Below, in pieces: positions 1 to 9,198 of a stretch of DNA of 64,000 nt. Positions within the stretch are counted from its first letter, which is position 1; each line of letters opens with the position of its first letter. Source of the stretch: Candidatus Brocadia sapporoensis (GTDB lineage: Bacteria; Planctomycetota; Brocadiia; Brocadiales; Brocadiaceae); NCBI RefSeq assembly GCF_001753675.2, contig NZ_MJUW02000017.1:1-64000 (forward strand), written 5' to 3'. The notes under the pieces are model-generated. The model made no database searches, was not told where the DNA came from, and was given only the letters and a program-made list of their open reading frames with translations. A program made the translations under genes and the position numbers.

Positions 1-721
1 CTAACTATTCTGAGAAAATATTCTCTCTCACCATCAGTTTCGCTGAATAGTTACTCGGTTTTTGAAAATAAGAACGAGAGAGATTACCATCACACCCGGA
101 GCCAGTTTTTATTTACGTGTTGGATGGGCTTCTTATCGGGTCTTTATAAAATCTCTGTTGCATTTGATACTCAAACGATGTACCTTGAGACATAATAATT
201 GATGGTTATTGAGTTTGCTCAGCAAATATTAACGTATTGCGCTAACCATCCCAAAAATATCCCTATTCGTCGCTGTTTGCTGAGAAAGCTTAACATAAAC
301 TTAATAATTTGGGACAATACAGGTTTTTAAAAAAATTTTGCCGTTGTCGGTAATCCGTGCGAAACAAAATATGTAGCGCTTGTGGTTTGTCGTTCGGCTG
401 AGCCCATGGCGAAGTCCTCCGCACAAACCAACCACAAGGGTCTTCGTCGTGAGCTCAGTCGAACGACCGGCGTTGCCTTATTCAAAAAGCCAAGATTGTT
501 GCAAAAATGTTAACTTGGTGTGATTTCCCTCTGGAAAAAGGGGAGTAAGGAGGGTATGCAAATATTTATGAAATACCCGGTAGGCCAATCTTCCCCGCTT
601 GTCCTACCCATCAAAGGGAGATGAAAAGCGCTGCCCAAGTCATCTCGTGTATTAATGCTGTACCTTGATACGGCAAGCATAACGGATGATCTGTCAGCCA
701 TTTTCAGGAAGAGAAAATATT
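1..721. other. Intergenic left flank with one inverted repeat
   Basis: No convincing gene is visible in the first 721 bases on either strand. A 63-residue minus-strand frame at 510-701 has no recognisable family and ends in low-information sequence, so it is left out. The only clear structure is the imperfect inverted repeat at 380-467, listed separately. The bases just before 722 carry the ribosome binding site of the next gene. Confidence 0.6.
380..467. repeat. Imperfect inverted repeat, REP-like
   Basis: The left arm (389-414, gtcgttcggctgagc onward) pairs with the right arm (442-467, ending gctcagtcgaacgac) with about three mismatches over 26 bases. A nested pair, ttgtggtttgt at 380-390 and acaaaccaaccacaa near 423-437, lies around it. 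The sequence resembles the widespread GTCGTTCGACTGAGC-type intergenic repeats of bacteria. It is too long and loop-rich to be a simple terminator and has no T tract. It sits in a gene-free stretch, so its host transcript is unknown. Confidence 0.6.
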
Positions 722-2455
722 ATGGAAAACATACAACATCGTTTTCTTGCAGACATGGTGTTGAAATTTGCATCTTGTTTCTTCTGTCTCGTCAGATTTT
801 TATTTCCGGCAGTCCTCGTGTTTAGCTGGTTTGTCGGTAATTCACACACACTTTTTTCAGACGAGACGATATATCATCAGACTACGGGATCGGTGCCTTA
901 TTACTCTCAAGCCGAAGTCTCCCCTTCGCAATCCGCTGCTAACGCACCTATCGTCATAACCGGACCAGCCTCCAGGGTAACATACGATTCGGCAACAATT
1001 CAGGGGATAGTAAATGCACGCGGGTTATCAACAACGGTATGGCTTCAATACAGAATTGTCAATGGAGCATCGAAGAGTACCGGTACAACACAAACCGTAA
1101 TTGGAACAAGCGATTCAGAAATAAGTGTCAGGATAATTGAACTGCTTCCAGCCTCAACGTATTATTATCGTCTTGTGGCAAAGAACGACGCAGGCACGTC
1201 ATATGGGAGAGAAATGTCATTTACAACGGTCGATATAAATTCATCAATTTCAACAGAAATAATCCCACCCAATGGTTCCGTAAAAATCAATGGTGGAAAT
1301 AATTGTACAAACTCTTTAACCGTTACATTAAACCTTTCTGCTACGGACAATACCGGGGTAACAGGTTATTATCTTTCTGCAAGTGCTATACCGCCCTCAC
1401 CATATTCCGTCGGCTGGAAATCGATACCTGAAACAACGGATTACAGGGAGAACGTCCCCTATACTTTCACAAACGGTGATGACAGGAACACTGTGTACGT
1501 CTGGTATAAGGATGCTTCCGGAAACATATCGGACACCGCCAGTAGTTCTGTCATCGTGGATATAACGCCGCCTGTAGTTACAATTCAGCAGCCAACTTCT
1601 GATCGCGCCTATACAACTACCAGCGAAACCATTAGTATAGGCGGAAACGCATCAGACAATTTAACGGAAATAAGCAGTATCGTGTGGACGAATAGCAGAG
1701 GAAAGAAAGAAACAGAGAGAAACACGCTCGACTGGATTATTCCCCATATCGAACTGGCCAGGGGAGATAATGTGATAACCGTAAAGGCTACGGATAGTAT
1801 GGGAAATACAGGAATAGCAAAAATAACGATAACGTATACCACCGACAACAACACGCCCGTGGTAAAAACAGGCGTTGCAACGAGTGTAACCGCGGAATTG
1901 GCTACTTTGAATGGAACTGTACATGCAATGGGATTACCAACAACGGCATGGTTTCAATACGGTACGAGCAGCGGACATTACAGCAACATGTCGCCAATCC
2001 AAGATAGTGAAGATATTGAGCATGATATACCAATAGGCAACCGGATCAGCGGATTGAAATCAGGAACAACGTATTATTACCGATTGGTAGCGCAAAATAG
2101 CGCAGGTGCGACCTCTGGAACTGAAATGACGTTTACAACGCTGCCTCTGAAAGGCAAGATTTATGGGAAAGCCGTCTCCTTTGCAAAAGGAGAACCGATA
2201 GCATCTGCGAAATTACGGCTCAAGGGAACAAAGGCAAGGAAAAAGGGCTTCCATATGATATTCTCTGATGCACATGGATTTTTCACATTTGATAATTTAG
2301 ACGCAGACACCTATGATATTATCGCAGCAAAAACAAATATGGAGACTGTCACCCAGACCGTAGAGCTGAAAGACGGAGAGGAAAAAAAGATGGAGATTAC
2401 CTTAAAAAGCAGAGAAGAAGATAAAAAAGAAGTAAAAGATTCCACCGGCGATTAA
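722..2455 (+). CDS. Secreted fibronectin type III/Ig-like multidomain protein
   Basis: A 577-residue protein, probably exported. I take ATG 722 as the start because AGGAAGAG lies just upstream; an in-frame ATG at 686 lacks this. Residues 15-40 form a hydrophobic signal segment. Two fibronectin-III-like modules (about 76-169 and 385-480) each contain the paired signature TYYYRLVA and end in F-T-T. Between them are Ig-like/bacterial surface domains with the motif ATDNTGV and the phrase TPPVVTI. The last about 90 residues resemble a carboxypeptidase regulatory-like beta domain (DAHGFFTFDNL). Such proteins are usually cell-surface or extracellular binding modules; no catalytic residues are seen. 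The gene stands alone, with no clear operon partner. The ligand is unknown. Confidence 0.75.
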   Translation: MENIQHRFLADMVLKFASCFFCLVRFLFPAVLVFSWFVGNSHTLFSDETIYHQTTGSVPYYSQAEVSPSQSAANAPIVITGPASRVTYDSATIQGIVNARGLSTTVWLQYRIVNGASKSTGTTQTVIGTSDSEISVRIIELLPASTYYYRLVAKNDAGTSYGREMSFTTVDINSSISTEIIPPNGSVKINGGNNCTNSLTVTLNLSATDNTGVTGYYLSASAIPPSPYSVGWKSIPETTDYRENVPYTFTNGDDRNTVYVWYKDASGNISDTASSSVIVDITPPVVTIQQPTSDRAYTTTSETISIGGNASDNLTEISSIVWTNSRGKKETERNTLDWIIPHIELARGDNVITVKATDSMGNTGIAKITITYTTDNNTPVVKTGVATSVTAELATLNGTVHAMGLPTTAWFQYGTSSGHYSNMSPIQDSEDIEHDIPIGNRISGLKSGTTYYYRLVAQNSAGATSGTEMTFTTLPLKGKIYGKAVSFAKGEPIASAKLRLKGTKARKKGFHMIFSDAHGFFTFDNLDADTYDIIAAKTNMETVTQTVELKDGEEKKMEITLKSREEDKKEVKDSTGD

Positions 2456-2956
2456 CAGAAAACAAACTAGCCTTTACAAACGGTGATGAGAAAGAATATG
2501 CGTGTTTGGTCTCTGTATATTCAACAGATACAAACCGTTCCTTCTTTTTTAAGGAGTTTATCTCTTGCAGGAACTATCTTGCGAAGTTTTCTTCTCGTTG
2601 TAAAAAGCAAAACAGGCATTTGTGTGGTACACCTTTTTGTTCAAATTGAGTTTTTAAAGAAGAACCCTGATTGGATACAAAAGAGTTGGTAGATAAAACT
2701 CATGAACCAATAAAGGGCTCAAGGTAGAACAAGATTTTATAGGGCGACACAAAAGATGTCAATCCAGAATGTCATACCAGGGGTCTTCTAGCCAGGAGCT
2801 ATTTGTTTCCATGCTTTTTTGTTACCTGGAGCGGGGCAGGTGATATTTTTTAATTTAATTGTATAGGATTCTCATTTTATTTAAGCGGGTTATAGGGTGG
2901 CATGGACAAACTTGTTTGTCCATGTTGTTTTTGAATATATCACACGGACAAACTCC
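2456..2956. other. Intergenic stretch between surface protein and IS remnant
   Basis: No supported gene. A 69-codon plus-strand frame at 2483-2692 has no recognisable features and is probably chance. From about 2851 onward the sequence closely matches 57045 onward (gtataggattctcatttt, aagcgggttatagggtggcatgg), so this is the edge of a dispersed repeat that precedes a transposase remnant in both places. Confidence 0.5.
2901..2924. repeat. Copy 1 of catggacaaac/gtttgtccatg palindrome
   Basis: A perfect 11-bp-arm palindrome (catggacaaac, 2-nt loop, gtttgtccatg) embedded in tagggtggcatggacaaac. Related copies occur at 45737-45765 (degenerate), 47041-47064 and 57081-57120. All four lie next to transposase remnants. 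The 57081 copy is the most complete, with 19-bp arms. Confidence 0.75.
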
Positions 2957-3684
2957 CCGGCTGGGTCAAGATAAAAAAGGAACTCGTGGTCTGGAGAAAT
3001 TACAGGTAACGATTCAGGATATCGCAAAAACCCTGAAGGAGATCAAGAAGTCCTCAATCAATACCGCTGATCAGGGTTGTGTGAAAGCGAAAGGACGTCA
3101 GGGAACCCATGCCTCATAATAATGCTCAAATGGTAGTTGACAAAAAGCATGGCTTGATTGTCTCAAGCGAGGTGGCAAGTGAAAATAACGATCTCAATCA
3201 ATTCCACCGCCAGATCAGACAAGCCAGCGAGGTCATAGGAGATAAACCCAAGGTAGTCTGTAGTGACTCTGGATATTATAGCCTTGAGGACCTCAATCAG
3301 GTGGAAGAAGACAGTATGGTTGTCATGCCTATACAAAAACAAGCACAAAAGGAGAATGGCAATCCACCCATAAAACCATTTGTCAAAGGGCAATTCCGGT
3401 ATGATTCTTCCCAAGGCGAATATGGTTGTCCCGGAGGAAAGAGATTCTCGTATTATTCGGCTAAAGCCCGTGAAATGACTTATAAGGCAAACGGCAAAGA
3501 TTGCCGGAAATGTCCTCATTTCTGCGTTTGCACCTCTTCGCGGCAAGGAAGAAGAATTACCAGCATGAGAGAGGAACCACTCAAGAAGCGTCTTGAAGCT
3601 ATTTCGTGTCTGAACGAAAACATCTTATTTTTGAAAAGTATCAGGGCGATTTTACGCTTACTAAAATCGTTTCATAAAATTTGA
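2957..3684 (+). pseudogene. Decayed IS1182-like DDE transposase
   Basis: Two frames together reproduce the middle of an IS1182-family transposase. The first ends GRQGTHAS and the second resumes with NAQMVVDKKHGLIVSSEV. An extra A in tcataataatgct (about 3115-3120) breaks what would read THASYNAQMV. Recognisable parts include SENNDLNQF, the second-aspartate region CSDSGYYSLEDL and the cysteine-rich insert CRKCPHFCVC. The end (LKKRLEAI onward) also slips frame before the expected E-containing helix (SERKHLIFEK appears one frame over). The N-terminal third is missing. It is a relic, not a functional gene. Confidence 0.8.
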
Positions 3685-3785
3685 TGTTAGACTTCTGGCA
3701 GGAATAAGTATTTCTTACTCATTTCCCTTCATTTTAGACTTGTCTGGAGATAGTATCTCCCTTGCCATGCTGCTTCTTGTAGTTT

Positions 3786-4079
3786 TTAAGCTGCCTTTCT
3801 TACCACTACCTTATTGGTTTTATTGATGGTCTCCTCATCCAATAAACTTACATTGTCCTTGATACCCTGCCTTGAAAATCTCTTGCCCTCTCCAAACGTC
3901 GTCTCTACCCCAAGAATCTGCCTGATTGGCGATTGTACCGCAGAAATGGGTATGATGCCAAACTCCTGTTGCTGCTCAAATACTTCGATTGACTCAGTAC
4001 AGGTCTCTTTCTCGTCTTCTATCGAATGTCTTTTCCTTCTCCACTTTGTATTATCTGCCTTCGGCTGGTTTTCGTTCAA
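3786..4079 (-). pseudogene. Possible transposase fragment
   Basis: A 97-codon minus-strand frame. Its last 45 residues (GKRFSRQGIKDNVSLLDEET, then INKTNKVVVRKAA) look like an internal piece of a large DDE transposase, perhaps ISNCY-type. The first half (KWRRKRHSI, acidic stretch, EVFEQQQEFG) is unplaced. It sits back to back with the IS1182 remnant and upstream of the nuo promoter. The opposite-strand frame over the same bases has no features. The family assignment is a weak impression; all I am fairly sure of is that it is not a complete gene. Confidence 0.3.
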
Positions 4080-4259
4080 ACACTAATCAATGAATCTGTT
4101 TGAAGAGCCGTGTGCAGTAATTCTGCCGTTTACTCGACCCCTGTTTATAAGTCTTCGCCCAAAAATGGCGTATTCTCTACATTATAAAACAGGGTATTCT
4201 CCTTGTACTTTTATCTTGCCTTTAATACCAGCCAAAGGATTTTTATTGTGCAAATCTCT

Positions 4260-4287
4260 TTGACTTTTTTATAAATACTTTTATAAT
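4260..4287 (+). promoter_or_regulatory. Sigma70-type promoter for nuo operon
   Basis: TTGACT (4260-4265), a 16-bp spacer and TATAAT (4282-4287), close to the housekeeping consensus. A start of transcription about 7 bases after the -10 box would fall near 4294. That is only 2-3 bases before the nuoA ATG at 4297, implying a leaderless or nearly leaderless message. No Shine-Dalgarno sequence is present before that ATG, which agrees. The region is AT-rich, so chance matches are possible. Confidence 0.55.
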
Positions 4288-4296
4288 GATTTTTTT

Positions 4297-4650
4297 ATGA
4301 TACATTATTTACCTATACTAATATTATTTATTGTTGCTGTAGGATTTGCTGTTACCAATATCGGGCTTTCGGCGATTTTGGGAAGACGCAAACCCACCGC
4401 AGAAAAACTCTCACCGTATGAGTGCGGTATTAATCCGGTGGGTTCGGCACGGGAACGTTTTTCGGTAAAGTTTTATCTTATTGCCATGTTGTTTGTTATT
4501 TTTGATATTGAAGTGGTCTTTCTTTACCCCTGGGCGGTGGCATTTAAGTCGCTTAGTCTCTTTGGTTTTATTGAAATGCTTATCTTTCTTGGCATACTCC
4601 TCATTTGTTATTTTTATATCTGGAAAAGAGGGGGGTTGGAATGGGATTAG
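4297..4650 (+). CDS. nuoA: NADH-quinone oxidoreductase subunit A
   Basis: Small membrane subunit of complex I, 117 residues, the usual length. Three hydrophobic helices are visible (about 4-25, 60-82, 88-110). The hallmark loop SPYECGINP (around residue 40) holds the conserved cysteine near the quinone channel, followed by FSVKFYL and the acidic FDIEVVF in helix 2. It is the first gene of the nuo operon. Its last codons overlap nuoB by 10 bases. It has no ribosome binding site, see the promoter entry. Confidence 0.97.
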   Translation: MIHYLPILILFIVAVGFAVTNIGLSAILGRRKPTAEKLSPYECGINPVGSARERFSVKFYLIAMLFVIFDIEVVFLYPWAVAFKSLSLFGFIEMLIFLGILLICYFYIWKRGGLEWD

Positions 4651-5108
4651 AAAGTCACCTCGGTGACAATATTCTTACAACAACCTTAACCACCATGATA
4701 AACTGGGCGCGCGAGTCTTCTCTCTGGCCAATGCCGTTCGGGCTGGCCTGCTGTGCCATAGAAATGATGGCGGTAGTTGCGCCCCGCTATGATCTTGCGC
4801 GGTTTGGCGCAGAGGTCTTTCGCTTTTCACCACGGCAATCAGATCTGATGATTGTCGCTGGCACGCTTACTTACAAGATGGCGTCCGTGGCGAGAAAAAT
4901 TTACGACCAGATGCCGGAGCCGAAGTGGGTTATTGCAATGGGTGCATGTGCAGTCTCTGGCGGCGTATACAATACCTACAGCGTTGTTCAGGGTCTTGAC
5001 CAGGTTTTACCCGTAGATGTGTATCTTCCCGGATGTCCGCCCAGACCGGAGGCGTTGATCCATGCCATTATGGAAATACAAAAAAAGATTAAAAAGGAAT
5101 CGTTGTAA
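4641..5108 (+). CDS. nuoB: NADH-quinone oxidoreductase subunit B
   Basis: Carries FeS cluster N2, the last centre before quinone reduction, in the peripheral arm of complex I. The 155-residue protein shows the cluster ligands: the tandem cysteines of [10 protein letters not shown], the cysteine of MGACAVSGG and that of [10 protein letters not shown] start it at ATG 4641, preceded by a purine-rich GAGGGGGG. An upstream in-frame ATG at 4605 would add 12 residues ([12 protein letters not shown]) read from inside nuoA. It overlaps nuoA by 10 bases and is followed directly by nuoC. Confidence 0.97.
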   Translation: MGLESHLGDNILTTTLTTMINWARESSLWPMPFGLACCAIEMMAVVAPRYDLARFGAEVFRFSPRQSDLMIVAGTLTYKMASVARKIYDQMPEPKWVIAMGACAVSGGVYNTYSVVQGLDQVLPVDVYLPGCPPRPEALIHAIMEIQKKIKKESL

Positions 5109-5615
5109 ATGCCCATGAAAAATGAAGACCTGGCCGCATTAATAAAAACAAAATTTCCTGAAGCAATTATGAGCATAGCTTCATTTCGGAACGAATTGAC
5201 GCTTACCGTGAAAAAAGACGCTGTTGCCGAAATTGCGCAATTTCTTAAGAAAAACGAAGCCCTCGATTTTAATTTTTTGTCTGATCTGTGTGGAGTTGAC
5301 CGGATTGAAACGGATAATGTTTTTGATGTGGTATACCACCTCTATTCTCTTTCAAAAAATCACCGTCTGCGTCTTAAGGCGTCTGTCTCACCAGACGCGC
5401 CAAGCCTGCCAACAGTAACCGGTGTCTGGAAGACGGCAAATTGGCATGAAAGGGAGACCTACGATATGTTTGGTATTACGTTTGAGGGGCATCCTGATTT
5501 GAGAAAAATTCTTACTCCGGAAGACTTTGAAGGACATCCATTACGAAAAGATTATCCCCTGGACGGAAGACAGCCAGCCACGCTCCGGGATATTTATCGA
5601 AAGGATGAAGCGTGA
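5109..5615 (+). CDS. nuoC: NADH-quinone oxidoreductase subunit C
   Basis: The 30-kDa-type peripheral subunit, 168 residues. The family signature WHERETYDMFGITFEGHPDL is present near residue 118, followed by RKILTPEDFEGHPLRKDYPL. It is separate from NuoD, unlike the fused NuoCD of enterobacteria. ATG 5109 follows the nuoB stop immediately. The stop codon overlaps the GTG start of nuoD (GTGA, 5612-5615), implying translational coupling. Confidence 0.97.
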   Translation: MPMKNEDLAALIKTKFPEAIMSIASFRNELTLTVKKDAVAEIAQFLKKNEALDFNFLSDLCGVDRIETDNVFDVVYHLYSLSKNHRLRLKASVSPDAPSLPTVTGVWKTANWHERETYDMFGITFEGHPDLRKILTPEDFEGHPLRKDYPLDGRQPATLRDIYRKDEA

Positions 5616-6805
5616 CAGAGGCGTCAACAACCACAACTACGACCCATTTGATGACAATCAATATGGGTCCGCAACATCCCAGCACACACGGCGTTTTGAG
5701 GCTTTTGTTGGAACTGGACGGCGAGACGATCACAAAGGCAGTGCCGCATGTCGGATTCCTCCACCGGGGTGTGGAAAAGCTTGCGGAATACAGAACGTAT
5801 CATCAGTGTATCCCCCTCACCGACCGGCTGGATTATGTTGCCCCTTTTTCAAATAATTTGGCGTACGCCCTTACCGTTGAGAAACTGCTCGGCATTGAAA
5901 TTCCTGAAAGGGCACAACACATTCGCGTACTTCTTTGCGAACTCACGAGGATTGCTTCCCACCTGCTGTGGCTTGCGACTCATGCGCTGGATATCGGCGC
6001 CATGACCGTATTCTTCTATTGTTTCAGAGAGCGTGAGGCAATCTATGACATCTTTGAGATGGTGTCGGGGGCGCGGATGCATACCTCCTATATTCGGGTG
6101 GGTGGCGTATCGCGGGACTTGCCCGGTGGGTTTGCTGAGAGAACTCATAAATTTGTTATGGAATTTCCTTCCCGGCTCAACGAATACGAGACACTCCTTA
6201 CGGAAAACCCTATATGGAAAAAACGCACGGTTGACGTGGGCATTATTTCTGCAGAAGACGCCATCGATTATGGGCTCAGTGGCCCGAGTTTGCGGGGATC
6301 GGGAGTCAACTGGGATATCAGAAAGGCGGAACCCTATTCCCAATATGATAAATACCAATTTGTGGTCCCGCTGGGTAAGAACGGCGACGTATATGACCGA
6401 TATCGGATACGAATTGAAGAGATGCATCAGAGCAACGGGATCGTTCAGCAGGCGCTCAATATCCTTCCCAAGGGAGATTATCTGGCCAGGATACCGAACG
6501 TCACTCTGCCGCCGAAAGAAGACGTTGAAACGATCATGGAGTCGATGATCACTCATTTTAAACTGATTACGGATGGTATTCATCCGCCAAAGGGTGAGGT
6601 TTATGCCAGCATTGAAGCGCCGAAAGGCGAGTTAGGCTTTTATCTGGTCAGCGATGGCTCCAGCCATCCTTACCGTCTTAAGATACGGCCGCCTTCGTTT
6701 GTCAATCTCGAGGCGTTGCCGAAGATGATAGAAGGTCGTATGCTTCCTGATGTTGTCGCGACAATTGGAAGTCTTGACATCGTTTTGGGAGAAATTGATC
6801 GTTAA
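5612..6805 (+). CDS. nuoD: NADH-quinone oxidoreductase subunit D
   Basis: The 49-kDa subunit that forms the quinone site with NuoB; 397 residues. The quinone-pocket motif HPSTHGVLRL lies near residue 22 and GFLHRGVEKLAE near 47. The C-terminus ends IGSLDIVLGEIDR, typical of the family, which descends from NiFe-hydrogenase large subunits but lacks their metal cysteines. The start is GTG overlapping the nuoC stop. The run of threonines at the N-terminus (TTTTTT) precedes the conserved region and is poorly conserved in general. It is the fourth gene of the operon. Confidence 0.97.
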   Translation: MTEASTTTTTTHLMTINMGPQHPSTHGVLRLLLELDGETITKAVPHVGFLHRGVEKLAEYRTYHQCIPLTDRLDYVAPFSNNLAYALTVEKLLGIEIPERAQHIRVLLCELTRIASHLLWLATHALDIGAMTVFFYCFREREAIYDIFEMVSGARMHTSYIRVGGVSRDLPGGFAERTHKFVMEFPSRLNEYETLLTENPIWKKRTVDVGIISAEDAIDYGLSGPSLRGSGVNWDIRKAEPYSQYDKYQFVVPLGKNGDVYDRYRIRIEEMHQSNGIVQQALNILPKGDYLARIPNVTLPPKEDVETIMESMITHFKLITDGIHPPKGEVYASIEAPKGELGFYLVSDGSSHPYRLKIRPPSFVNLEALPKMIEGRMLPDVVATIGSLDIVLGEIDR

Positions 6806-6834
6806 AATTTGAATATCACGATGATATAGTAAAA

Positions 6835-7344
6835 ATGAATACCGCAAAAGAACAAGTTGCGCAAGGCAATACGGTAGATTTTTCAAAGATAGAAAAGATA
6901 CTGGGAAAATATAAAAACGCAAGAGGGGCAGTAATTCCCATTTTGCAGATGGTACAGACGGAATATGGTTATCTGCCGGAACCAGTTATCGATCGTATTT
7001 CAGAAAGATTGCATGTTAGTGTTCATGAAATAATCGGGGTTGCTACTTTTTATGCTCAGTTTCATTTAAAACCGCGCGGACAGCACATCATTAAGGTGTG
7101 TTGCGGGACTGCATGCCATATAAAAGGAGCAAAAAAGGTCATGGAGAAACTGAGCGAAACATTAGAGGTTCCCACAGGTATGACAACAAAGGATAACGCA
7201 TTCACGCTGGAGGAAGTTGCCTGTCTGGGCGCATGTTCACTGGCGCCTGTTATGATGGTGGATGAAGATCTCCATGGAAAACTAGCGCCGGATACGGTTG
7301 CTACGGTCATAAAAGAGATAAAAGAAGCGGGAATTCCCAAGTAA
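6835..7344 (+). CDS. nuoE: NADH-quinone oxidoreductase subunit E
   Basis: The 24-kDa thioredoxin-fold subunit of the NADH module with one [2Fe-2S] cluster; 169 residues. Ligands are visible as CCGTACHIKGA and CLGACSLAPVMMV. The N-terminal helical part includes the phrase GAVIPILQMVQTEYGYLP. There is a 29-base gap after nuoD, with no good ribosome binding site before ATG 6835. Because NuoE, NuoF and NuoG are all present, this complex I should oxidise NAD(P)H or use a bifurcating-type input, unlike the 11-subunit ferredoxin-type version. Confidence 0.96.
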   Translation: MNTAKEQVAQGNTVDFSKIEKILGKYKNARGAVIPILQMVQTEYGYLPEPVIDRISERLHVSVHEIIGVATFYAQFHLKPRGQHIIKVCCGTACHIKGAKKVMEKLSETLEVPTGMTTKDNAFTLEEVACLGACSLAPVMMVDEDLHGKLAPDTVATVIKEIKEAGIPK

Positions 7345-7349
7345 TTTTT

Positions 7350-9197
7350 ATGAATAGTAATGAAATGATAATTCAGCAACAAAAACCCAATCCGCAAAAA
7401 CCACAAATACTTATCGGTATGGCCTCTTGTGGTTTGGGTGCTGGTGCAAGAAATGTGCTGAAAAGTATCGAACACGAGCTGGAAAGACAAAAGCTCGATG
7501 CGGATATAGTACATACAGGTTGTATTGGTATGTGCGCATACGAGGTGCTTATGGACGTGATCTTCCCCGGCCGCACGCGTGTTACTTACGGAAATGTAAA
7601 AGCAACAATGATTCCACAAATCCTAGAAGAACACGTGGGAAGGGGAGAGGCAGTAAAGAAATACGTTATGTCACAGATGTACCTGGACGACAAGACAGTC
7701 ATTCCTTATGAAGGGTTACCCTTTTTTGATGATCTGGAGATGAATAGAGGTCAAAAAAAATATATCCTCAGGAATTGCGGATATATTGACCCCGATAGCA
7801 TCAATGAATATATTGAGCGGGGCGGATACACGGCTCTTGAAAAAGCCCTCAAGTCCATGACACCTAAAGCGATAATTGACGAAATAAGCAAATCAGGTCT
7901 CAGGGGCCGTGGTGGTGGTGGTTTTCCAACAGGTGAAAAGTGGGCATCCTGTGCCAAGTATTCTGCTGACGAAAAATTTGTCGTGTGCAATGCCGATGAG
8001 GGCGATCCGGGCGCCTTCATGGACAGGAGTCTTTTGGAAGGAGACCCTCACGCTGTTTTAGAGGGTATGATTATTGCCGGGTATGCTATTAATGCCACGG
8101 CTGGTTACATCTACATTCGTGCCGAATACCCTCTGGCAGTCAAAAGGCTAAAACATACTATTGAAGAGGCAAAAAAGCATGGTTTTCTGGGACAAAACAT
8201 ATTAAAAACCGGATACAGCATGGAAATGTATATAAAAGAGGGGGCAGGTGCCTTTGTCTGCGGTGAATCAACTGCATTACAAAACTCTATTGAAGGCAAA
8301 CGAGGTATGCCCCACACGAGGCCGCCGCAATCTGTAGAGGCCGGCCTATGGCATAAACCTACGTGTTTGAATAATGTAGAGACCTTTGCTAACGTACCAT
8401 TTATTATAAATCAGGGTGCGAATTGGTATACCAGAATTGGTACAGAAAAGAGCAAGGGAACAAAAATCTTCTCCCTGACCGGAAAGATAAAAAATGCTGG
8501 TCTTGTTGAGGTTCCTATGGGTACAACGATCAGACAAATTGTCTTCGATATGGGCGGCGGAATTCCAAAAAGAAAAAAATTTAAGGCGGTGCAAATCGGA
8601 GGTCCGTCTGGTGGTTGTCTTCCTGAATCCCTGCTGGATTCACCCATAGATTACGAATCGCTTGTCGGGGCAGGTGCAATGATGGGCTCAGGAAGTTTTG
8701 TGGTTGTTGACGAGACTACCTGCATGGTAGAGATGGCCAGATTCTTTATGAATTTTTGTGCTAATGAATCATGCGGAAAATGCCCACCCTGCCGGATTGG
8801 CACTACCCTTATCCTGGAAATCCTCACCCGTATTACCATGGGACAAGGTGAAGATAAAGATTTAGAGATACTGGAACAGATGGGTGACGAGATGAAGGTG
8901 ATGTCTCTTTGCGGTCTTGGTCAATCAGCCCCAAATCCGGTAAAATCTACCATCCGGTATTTTCGGGATGAATATGTAGCACATATCCGTGATAAAATTT
9001 GCCCAACGGCCACGTGTGTTGCCCTCCACAAGTATGAGGTGATCCCGGAAAAATGCACCAGGTGTCAGGCATGTATTCGTAATTGTCCGGTTAAGGCAAT
9101 CAGCGGCAGTGCTGCGGAAACTGCTTTCATTCATAAAGAAAAATGTATCAAGTGCAATCTTTGTTACGAAAAATGTAATTTTCTGGCAATAAAATAA
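7350..9197 (+). CDS. nuoF: NADH-quinone oxidoreductase subunit F, extended form
   Basis: NADH- and FMN-binding subunit, 615 residues, longer than the about 430 of E. coli NuoF. Domain order: thioredoxin-like [2Fe-2S] domain (about 20-105; ASCGLG, TGCIGMC), the 51-kDa core (about 150-450; RGRGGGGFPTGEKW and NADEGDPGAF for FMN/NADH), the N3 [4Fe-4S] site ESCGKCPPCR, and a C-terminal two-cluster ferredoxin (CTRCQACIRNCPVKAI, CIKCNLCYEKC). This architecture matches the flavin subunit of HydABC/HndC hydrogenases and some bacterial complexes I. The extra clusters could accept or donate ferredoxin electrons; that role is inferred. Confidence 0.95.
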   Translation: MNSNEMIIQQQKPNPQKPQILIGMASCGLGAGARNVLKSIEHELERQKLDADIVHTGCIGMCAYEVLMDVIFPGRTRVTYGNVKATMIPQILEEHVGRGEAVKKYVMSQMYLDDKTVIPYEGLPFFDDLEMNRGQKKYILRNCGYIDPDSINEYIERGGYTALEKALKSMTPKAIIDEISKSGLRGRGGGGFPTGEKWASCAKYSADEKFVVCNADEGDPGAFMDRSLLEGDPHAVLEGMIIAGYAINATAGYIYIRAEYPLAVKRLKHTIEEAKKHGFLGQNILKTGYSMEMYIKEGAGAFVCGESTALQNSIEGKRGMPHTRPPQSVEAGLWHKPTCLNNVETFANVPFIINQGANWYTRIGTEKSKGTKIFSLTGKIKNAGLVEVPMGTTIRQIVFDMGGGIPKRKKFKAVQIGGPSGGCLPESLLDSPIDYESLVGAGAMMGSGSFVVVDETTCMVEMARFFMNFCANESCGKCPPCRIGTTLILEILTRITMGQGEDKDLEILEQMGDEMKVMSLCGLGQSAPNPVKSTIRYFRDEYVAHIRDKICPTATCVALHKYEVIPEKCTRCQACIRNCPVKAISGSAAETAFIHKEKCIKCNLCYEKCNFLAIK

Positions 9198-9198
9198 A

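Noticed and set aside
2483-2692. A 69-codon plus-strand frame after the fibronectin-like gene.
   Set aside because: No family features and no ribosome binding site; probably chance.
4105-4160. gagccgtgtgcagtaattctgcc resembles a group II intron domain V.
   Set aside because: The pairing is short, the expected bulge and GNRA-type loop are missing and no domain VI or intron protein is nearby.
5849-6583. A 244-codon minus-strand frame inside nuoD.
   Set aside because: It lies wholly opposite a well-conserved plus-strand gene, has no ribosome binding site and no recognisable domain; it is a shadow.
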